64,000 nt of DNA from Callorhinus ursinus (lineage: Eukaryota > Chordata > Mammalia > Carnivora > Otariidae): positions 2,336,755 to 2,400,754 of the forward strand of contig NW_020312859.1 in the NCBI RefSeq assembly GCF_003265705.1. Direction: 5' to 3'. Positions 48,301 through 64,000 of this stretch are shown one piece after another (the stretch's first letter is position 1; each line of letters opens with the position of its first letter). The translations under genes and the position numbers were made by a program. Below the pieces are notes generated by a model. It made no database searches, was not told the DNA's origin, and saw only the letters and a list, made by a program, of their open reading frames with translations.

Positions 48301-51238
48301 TAATTACTCTTTAGTTCAAAAATCTTGGCTCTACTATAGTCTTGCCATTCCCTATCCAAAATTCTTGGGATAAAAGGTGTTCCAGATCTGAGTAAGGTAA
48401 TATGGTCCGTATATTGGATCACATAATACTCCCGCAGGGTCTGGGCGGTGGATGAAGTTCATTGTTAACATTTCTGCCTGAAACACGGGGAAATTCCATG
48501 TAACCTCAGGCCTGTGCAGGTCAGGTTTTGCTGTCAAATAAGTTCAAAAGAGGACTTTTCGTTTTGAAGCGTGGATTTTGGAATTTGAGACCTGTGGTTT
48601 TACTGGCTGATTGGACCAGGGATGCCTCAGTCTGCCAGGCTCACCGGAAGGAAGGGCTGCTGCCCGTTTGTTCTAGGTTTCTGCTGCAGCATTTTGACGC
48701 CCCCATCTCTGGGCCCTCTGGACTCACTTCTTTCATACTGAGAGAGATCTCTATTAGCCTGTTTTCCTGGATTTTTAATACATTCAAGACAATGCTTTGT
48801 TTTGTTTAAATACAGTTTTTCATACAAGTATGTTTTTGCCACACTTTTTTTTTTTTTTTTTTTTAACAGAGAGGGAACACAAGCAGGGGGAGTGGGAGAG
48901 GGAGAAGCAGGCTTCCCACGGAGCAGGGAGCCCAATGCGAGGCTCGATCCCAGGACCCTGGGATTATGACCTGAGCCGAAGGCAGATGCTTAATGACTGA
49001 GCCATCCAGGCGCCCCCTGTGCCACACTGTTTTAATTATTAGTGCTTTATACTATCTGGTAGGGCTGGTCTTCTCCTTATTCTTAATCAGAGCATCACTG
49101 GCTATTTTCCCAGGTTTGTTCTTCTTGCTAAACCTTAGGATCATTTTGATGACTCCAAAAAGTATCTTGGTGGGCTTTTGGTTGTGGTTACATTGAATTT
49201 ATAAATTTAATTTCAAGGACTGATAACTTGACACAAAACTGAATTTTCCATCCGTTGTGGCTGAAATTACACCACATCCTGGATGCCATTTTAATGCTCC
49301 GCCTTGTGGCTCTGCAGCTCTGTGTACCAGCTCCTCGTCTTTGGCTTCCTTCCCTTCTCTCTGTGCAGTTGGTACCTGAGTGGGGATATCACTCGGGTGC
49401 CCAGCACCTACAGCTTGCCCTGAATGGACCTTCAGAAGAGTCTCATTTAAAATTAAAAATAAACCTGAGTCCTTACCTCACTGTGTATTTTAAAGCAAAT
49501 TCTAAGGGGATCACAGTTTCAAATGTAGAAAATAAAACCACCAAGTCGTAGAAGAATGCATGGGTTAATTATCTTGCAGTGGGGAAAGTATTAAAATAAA
49601 ATTGTTGTGGGGTGGGGGATAGGGACCAGAGAGGGCGTTAAAGGAAAGGTAAATTTGATTTCATGAGGTTAAAAAGCCTTATGTAAAGATACTGAGCTTT
49701 GCCTATAGTTAAAGGAACTACATTAAAATGGACCTTGTTTTCTTCCATTATTGACTGAAGTTAAAGATTGACCCCAGGGTTAGTACAGTTACAGGAAAAT
49801 AGAAAGTTACTGATAGAGCCTAAGAGAACAGGTCCTTTGCAGAGCATTTTGGCAATGATAGTCGCGATTATAAATGCACGTATCTGCTGACCCATCCGTT
49901 CCTCCCGGTAGGCATCTTAAGTTTTATGCACAAGGGTGCTCATGGCAGCATCTCGTATTAGCAAACTGGAAGCGATGAAAATAATAATCTCCAGATAAGG
50001 AATTGGCAAAATAAGTTGTGGTTCATCCAACTAAGTGAATACTGCTCTGCTCCCATTGGGAATGGTGAGATGGAGTGGATGGAGTTACAGGAGCGCCAAG
50101 ACACCTGTTCTTAGTGGCCATCTCCAGAGAAAAGAATGGGGGAGATGTACACACTTTTTTCCCCCGTAGATGCAGAACATTTTGTTGTACGGATGTATGC
50201 TGCTATTTTTTTTTCCATGATTATGAAAGTTTTCACAATATAAGGTTGAAAGAACTGTACAGTGGACACGCATACACCTACCATCTGAATTCCCCGTTAA
50301 CATTTTGCTACGTTTGCTCTGTGGCCACGTAGCCGCTGACCCGGTGCCTCTCGGTTTGGGCGCGTTTCCCGGTGAGCTGCAGACCCCCTTCCGTCTGCCC
50401 GCCACCGTGTCCGCGTGCACGTGCTCCGGGTCCAGCACCTAGCGGTAGATGACTTCTTAATCCGCCGGGGGCGGGGTTCAGGAGCAAAAGAGCGCAGGCC
50501 GGGAGCGGGCCGGAGGTGGCCCGAGGGACAGGCCACGCGGTCAGGACGGTCCGGGTCGTGGAGCGCCCGCCCCCGGGGCTGGCGCCGGTCCCCTCGCCCC
50601 TCCGCGCCGAGCCGGCGGGTCGCGGCTGCGGGGACGGGCCCAGCCTCGCCGCGCGGGGGAGGAGGCCGCACGGTCACCGGCCCGGAGCGGTGTTTGCCGC
50701 CTCCCAGGCCACCGCTCCGACCGCCTCACGGCTGGTGGGCGGCCGCCAAGCAGTGAGCGAACCCTCCCCAACGGCCTTTCCCGTCAGAGCGCTCTGCCAT
50801 CTGGCCCTGAAGCAGTACAAGGCAGCAGCGAGGGACTGCACGGAAGCGCTCCGGCTGGATGGAAAGAACGTGAAGGCCTTGTACCGACGAGCGCAAGCCT
50901 ACAAGGCACTCGAGGTAAAAAGAGCCTGACTGCCGGGCCCCCGCTGAGACACCTGTGCCTGTGGTGGCACCTCCAGAGCGCGGGCGGGGGCACGTCCCTT
51001 CCCCTCCCAGGGGAGCCCAGGTGGTGGCCCAGGGCAGGCCCGCAGGCTGGGGTTCGAGACCCTGTGTGCCCTGGCAGCCGCGGCGCACCTCGGCCCGGTC
51101 TCCATCCTCTCACGCCTTTGTCTCTCCTCCCAGGACTACAAATCCAGCTTTGCAGACATCAGCAGCCTTCTGCAGCTTGAGCCCAGGAATGGCCCTGCCC
51201 GGAAGCTGCAGCAGGAAGTTAACCAGAGTTTAAACTAA
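36077..51238 (+). CDS. TOMM34: TOMM34, TPR co-chaperone of mitochondrial import, complete CDS
   Basis: TOMM34 is a cytosolic adaptor that holds Hsp70 and Hsp90 through two TPR clamp domains and keeps mitochondrial precursors import-competent. Seven exons, all with GT/AG ends and consistent phase, give 309 codons plus stop, equal to human length: 36077-36203, 39909-40008, 41104-41256, 44168-44337, 47083-47230, 50788-50914 and 51134-51238. TPR1 covers about residues 9-125, a basic linker about 126-190, and TPR2 about 191-305. The linker keeps serine 160 in KRWDS, the position reported as a PKA site in human. The start at 36077 was chosen because MGPKLADSVDELRAAGN aligns with human MAPKFPDSVEELRAAGN and the ATG has purine at -3 and G at +4. 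STK4 lies head-to-head on the left; PABPC1L converges on the right. Confidence 0.98.
36515..36885 (-). repeat. Old L1 fragment, reverse
   Basis: Reverse L1 (ttaaattcaccgtcttaacc, gttgttgtgcaacagatcgc, tttcacttagcgtaatggcc, attttccattgtatgggta). In TOMM34 intron 1. Confidence 0.8.
36930..37290 (-). repeat. L2 LINE, reverse
   Basis: Reverse L2 body (gatcaaggacaactttgaag, gagcattccaggtggaggga, tgatgggaagctactgggga). Confidence 0.65.
37450..37900 (-). repeat. MIR SINE split by a minus Can-SINE
   Basis: Reverse MIR (gcatttgttgagtgcttttc, gtgtgctaggcactacagac ... aggcaggatttgaatgcggg). The Can-SINE lies at 37526-37726 with flanks cctttttatct / cctttttaatct. Confidence 0.85.
38950..39092 (-). repeat. 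Short old L1 fragment
   Basis: Reverse L1 text (gggggtatatacccgggagt, ggaattacggagtcaacgc), ended by a Can-SINE. Confidence 0.6.
39093..39261 (-). repeat. Can-SINE, minus copy
   Basis: aaagattttatttatctattt to gagccacccaggtgccccg. Flanks gaaaaattactttt / gaaaaattatttt. Confidence 0.95.
39909..40008 (+). CDS. TOMM34: TOMM34 coding exon 2
   Basis: 100 nt coding GGSNPKEESILFANRAACHL then KDGNCRDCIKDCT. NRAACHLK is a conserved TPR/carboxylate-clamp helix. The acceptor is CTGGCCAG and the donor GTAAGTGG. Human has SNRAAC where this sequence has ANRAAC. Confidence 0.96.
41104..41256 (+). CDS. TOMM34: TOMM34 coding exon 3
   Basis: 153 nt coding ALALMPFSMKPLLRRASAYE then ALEKYPLAYVDYKTVLQIDD, up to EGINR. 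KPLLRRASAYEAL is the conserved third TPR motif of TPR1. The acceptor is GGCTCTAG and the donor GTGAGCCT. Confidence 0.97.
41865..42640 (-). repeat. L2 LINE, reverse
   Basis: Reverse L2 (tcattcaacagaatctggcac, ccctaatggaacccccagtc, cacagtgtggtgagtgctg, gacttcccagaggaggtgag). In TOMM34 intron 3. Includes a G11 run at 42083-42093. Confidence 0.7.
43036..43051 (+). repeat. Poly(G) run
   Basis: Sixteen consecutive G in TOMM34 intron 3. Its length is prone to sequencing error. Confidence 0.9.
43480..43810 (-). repeat. L2 LINE, reverse
   Basis: Reverse L2 (gatgtgctaggtgctggaaa, ggtcattccaggtagaggga, aaagcatgggcaaaggctgg). Confidence 0.7.
44168..44337 (+). CDS. TOMM34: TOMM34 coding exon 4 (interdomain linker)
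   Basis: 170 nt coding MTRALMDSLGPEWRLKLPSI, PLVPVTAQKRWDSVPLEYHK and a basic Ser/Thr/Lys-rich stretch. Serine 160 is kept; downstream residues differ from human more than the TPR exons do. The acceptor is CTTTCCAG and the donor GTAAGCTG. Confidence 0.95.
44340..45590. other. TOMM34 intron 4, left part, no gene recognised
   Basis: Moderately GC-rich. No conserved coding segment or confident repeat was seen. Confidence 0.4.
45885..46360 (+). repeat. Old L1 3' region
   Basis: Direct ancient L1 (caacaaagctggaaacagcg, acagccgaatctgaggaata, tcctccaggggtggattga, tctatttcttaaggtgagg). In TOMM34 intron 4. Confidence 0.7.
46680..46820 (-). repeat. MIR SINE
   Basis: Reverse MIR (cagagaaactgaggacccag, caggtcacccgaggtccccg, ggggctagaacccagcttgc). 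Confidence 0.8.
47083..47230 (+). CDS. TOMM34: TOMM34 coding exon 5
   Basis: 148 nt coding SSAGDVERARVLKEEGNELV then KKGNHKKAIEKYSESLSFSD to ATYSN, the first motif of TPR2. The acceptor is GCATCTAG and the donor GTACCTGC. Confidence 0.97.
47440..47631 (+). repeat. Can-SINE
   Basis: ggcacctgggtggcttggtt to poly(A). Flanks cactgagcgatgcca / aactgagcaatgcca. Confidence 0.95.
48847..49017 (-). repeat. Can-SINE, minus copy
   Basis: Poly(T) to gagccatccaggcgccccct. Flank tgccacact on both sides. Confidence 0.95.
49860..50330 (+). repeat. Old LINE fragments
   Basis: L1-like text (gctcatggcagcatctcgta, ttagcaaactggaagcgatg, gaatactgctctgctcc), followed by gttgaaagaactgtacagtg and ccccgttaacattttgctac. 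Runs up to the intron 5 CpG block. Confidence 0.6.
50330..50770. promoter_or_regulatory. CpG-dense block in TOMM34 intron 5
   Basis: About 0.4 kb just before exon 6 is extremely GC- and CpG-rich, with GC boxes such as GGGGGCGGGG near 50466, unlike the AT-richer intron to its left. It could be an intragenic CpG island, alternative promoter or enhancer. No initiator or ATG in frame with exon 6 is visible, so function is unknown. Confidence 0.5.
50788..50914 (+). CDS. TOMM34: TOMM34 coding exon 6
   Basis: 127 nt coding ALCHLALKQYKAAARDCTEA then LRLDGKNVKALYRRAQAYKA and LE. NVKALYRRAQAY is the third TPR2 motif and contains clamp residues. The acceptor is TTCCCGTCAG and the donor GTAAAAAG. A CpG-dense block lies just upstream. 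Confidence 0.97.
51134..51238 (+). CDS. TOMM34: TOMM34 coding exon 7 with stop
   Basis: 105 nt coding DYKSSFADISSLLQLEPRNG then PARKLQQEVNQSLN and TAA (51236-51238). The acceptor is CTCCTCCCAG. It aligns end to end with the human C-terminus. Confidence 0.97.
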   Translation, partial: DYKSSFADISSLLQLEPRNGPARKLQQEVNQSLN

Positions 51239-52040
51239 AGCCCCAGAAGGCTAGCGGGAAGCCTCTGCCCGAGCTCCCTCCTCTGTGCCTGCTCCCGGGA
51301 CCCAGCATGCCCCCGAGCAAGCTCTGAGGCCACTCAGAGGTGATGGCTTCCCACCCCTTAGGAGGCTTTGCTTTGTTCACAATTAAGCTCAGAGTAGTAA
51401 AAAGAAAAAACCAAACAAAACCCCCAGATGTTGTTCTGCTGGAACCGTCCCCCCTGCCGCCTGCCCCGGACAGCTCGCAGAGCACTCGGTCTGCCCCTGC
51501 CCCGAGCATGCTCCCCACGGCTGCCCCCCTAGCTCCCCCAGACCCATCTCACTGGGCTTCACCTGAGCAAACTGAGCGCGGGGGTCGGGGGTGGGGGAGG
51601 GGTAAACTAGAGCCCAAAGCGGCCTGTTGAGCTGGTTCTCCAGGGCTGCCGTCCCCACCCAGTCCGTGGCAGAGCTCCTGGTGTTCTGAGCTCCGGCGCC
51701 TTCTGGCTGGGCCCTGCTCTGGTAGGGACACACAATCCTGACGCTCGGGTGGCCTTGGCTGTAGCTCTGGGCTGCTGCCGCTTCCGGCGGGGAGGTGTGC
51801 CTAAGCGGTTTTAAGAGTCCGGAGGTGTGGCCCCTCCCTGAAGGTGGGATGGAGAGAAAGGCCTTCTTGAAGTCTGTGGCCTTCCACTCTGGGCAGGGAC
51901 CTCCTTTTGACCTCAACAGTGGTCCCCCCTAAGCTTCTTGGTTTTTTGTCATGTGAAGTTAATTTGAACTAAAAATGGACTGATTTTGTTGAACTGTGTC
52001 TTCAAGCTATTGCATTAAACATCTTTCTGGTACATAAACG
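51239..52040 (+). other. TOMM34: TOMM34 3' untranslated region
   Basis: About 0.8 kb of non-coding sequence runs from the stop codon to a poly(A) signal ATTAAA at 52014-52019, followed by a T/GT-rich stretch near 52040-52070. Cleavage is expected near 52030-52045. Confidence 0.75.
52014..52019 (+). terminator. TOMM34: TOMM34 poly(A) signal ATTAAA
   Basis: ATTAAA with a downstream GT-rich element (TGTGCTTCCGTGTGTGC, from 52045). A canonical AATAAA at 52094-52099 is a possible second signal about 80 bp on. Confidence 0.7.
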
Positions 52041-52109
52041 TCTGCTGTGCTTCCGTGTGTGCTTTTTCAGCTGTGTGCTTGGAACTTTGCAGGAATAAAG
52101 AGCTGCAGC

Positions 52110-52460
52110 GTGTTGAGCATTTGTGCCCTCGGCTGACCAGACTTCCTGGCATGTGTGCATGGGTCAGGCTCTGTGTCCAGTGCGGGGGAAACCACAGTAA
52201 CCGACACGGTCCCCGCTCTCGGACGGCTGGGGCTCTGGTGGGCAGGGAAGAAGGTGATCAGAGAACCCCAGAACAGACTGCAGCCTGCGCATCTTAGAGG
52301 GAACCTTTCACACAGCGCCTTCCCCCCCTGACTTGGGGGTAAAGGGGTCCGCGAGTAAGTGGAGCTTGCATTGAGTTCTAACGTGGGAGTTGAACTGGTG
52401 AAGAGGGCAGAAAGGCAGTCCCAGCAGACAAAACAGACGTTTGTAAAGGCCTCAGCTAGG
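52110..52460 (-). repeat. L2-like reverse fragment between the convergent genes
   Basis: Weak L2 resemblance (gggtcaggctctgtgtccag, ccagcagacaaaacagacgt, ttgtaaaggcctcagctagg). Confidence 0.45.
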
Positions 52461-52539
52461 AGAAGAGGGTGAGGACCGGGAGCAGAAAGTGCTTTCCTGG
52501 GCTGTGTCCCAGTTAAAAATAAAAGGGGGGGGGGCGGAA

Positions 52540-52707
52540 TTTAAGATTTTTGAGAGAGAAATTGAGAGAACGAGTGGGAGGAAGGGCAGAGAGAGAAGCA
52601 GACTCCCTGCAGAGCAGAGAGCCCGATGAGGGACTCGATCCCAGAACCCCGGGATCATGACCCGAGCCGAAGGCAAACGCTTAACCGACGGAGCCACCCA
52701 GGCGCCC
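52540..52707 (-). repeat. Can-SINE, minus copy
   Basis: gaatttaagatttttgagag to gagccacccaggcgccc, between the TOMM34 and PABPC1L 3' ends. Confidence 0.9.
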
Positions 52708-53464
52708 AAATTGCTTTCCCCTTAATGGAGAAGCAAGCAGTTTGAGGACTCTCTAAGAGCAGAGGGATTTCATTGTCCCTTTGCTTCCTGTCACAGGAGT
52801 GCTGAGCACCATTCAGCTGGTAGCACAGCTTCTGACCTCTGAAGGATGAGTCCACAGACCTCTGGGCTAAGCAGATTTTAGGGTTCACAGAGAGACCCAT
52901 GTGCATGGCCAAGGGACCAGAGTGGGGAGCTGTACCCCTTTTATTGTCACCTCTCAGGCAAGACTCTTCACTGATGGGAGGCAGGCTTAGTGGTGACCTC
53001 CATTCACAATTGACTTTTTCTTCCCAAGGTCTAGAAGGCAAGCATCTTGATTTGCTAATGAACACATAGAAGGTAAAATCATGACTGGGGAAGGTATCCG
53101 AAAGCGATTCTATGTGGTTTCTTCTAGAATTATGTTACACAATCACCCAGTCAGCCAGAGCCCAGAAGCCGTTGGTGTTTCTGGGGTGTATACCTGCGCT
53201 GCAGGGCACTCAAGCCAGGCATCCAGAAACCTCCATGTGCGTCAGACACGGGCACCTGTAGCTTTAGTTCCTTCTCTCGGTGCTGTGTGAGGACCACCGC
53301 TGGGTGCGGATCTGCTCTGCTGTACACACCTACTTCAGCACTCTCTGGGTTTCTGTTCCTTCCAGGCAATTCCCCAACCCAGTCAAACCCCCACCCTTAG
53401 CTTTGCCCCACCTCCCTCAGACACAAGAAGGCCTCCTGGGAGACAAGACAGAGTTTGCAGCACT

Positions 53465-63821
<10,357 letters not shown>

Positions 63822-64000
63822 CTGGCCAGGGAAGGGGACAGAGTCCTTGGTAACCCCCACCTCCCCCCGAGGCCCTGGTCTCCAGTCCCAGTGCCCGGGC
63901 CTGAAGGGGGCCACCTGCAAGCTAGGCCAGCCTCGCTGGCTGAGAATAATTAGAAAGAGGATAAAGGCCATTTAAAGTGGATCCACTTTTTGAAAACATG

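Noticed and set aside
50516..50929. Single 137-codon protein through the intron 5 CpG block and exon 6
   Set aside because: It begins at GTG with no internal in-frame ATG before exon 6, and it runs past the exon 6 donor; only 50788-50914 is real coding sequence.

Overview
This is vertebrate nuclear DNA from a carnivoran mammal, most likely an arctoid (bear, seal or mustelid relative). About 26 tRNA-Lys-derived Can-SINE copies are scattered on both strands. None of the ones read has the dog-specific SINEC_Cf form or the typical cat form. The gene order matches human chromosome 20q13.12 read in reverse: STK4, TOMM34, PABPC1L. No bacterial, viral or CRISPR-type system is present.

Positions 1-27,614 hold the 5' part of STK4 (MST1, Hippo kinase) on the minus strand. 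Seven coding exons give residues 1-277, almost the whole kinase domain; the autoinhibitory and SARAH parts lie beyond position 1. The introns are AT-rich and full of SINE, MIR, L2 and L1 remnants. One 10-N assembly gap at 2,571-2,580 is flanked by an exact 41-bp repeat. A CpG-island promoter with two E-boxes, ETS sites and a GC box lies at about 27.4-28.05 kb.

Positions 28.1-35.85 kb are intergenic between the two head-to-head genes. They are mostly interspersed repeats, including an ERV-type LTR broken by an L1 3' fragment and a SINE, plus L2 and MIR copies. I recognise no gene there.

Positions 36,077-51,238 hold the complete TOMM34 coding region on the plus strand: seven exons, 309 codons, every splice phase consistent, the same length as the human protein. 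It encodes a two-TPR-domain Hsp70/Hsp90 co-chaperone for mitochondrial precursor import. Its promoter is a CpG island, and a second GC/CpG-dense block sits in intron 5 directly upstream of exon 6.

Positions about 53.45-63.82 kb hold the 3' part of PABPC1L on the minus strand. Nine coding exons give 370 codons, from the end of RRM3 through RRM4, the Pro-rich linker and the MLLE domain. TOMM34 and PABPC1L converge, with poly(A) signals about 1.45 kb apart. The right part of the window is visibly more GC-rich and less SINE-dense than the STK4 part. The three genes are functionally independent (Hippo signalling, mitochondrial import, oocyte mRNA translation); their adjacency is conserved synteny.
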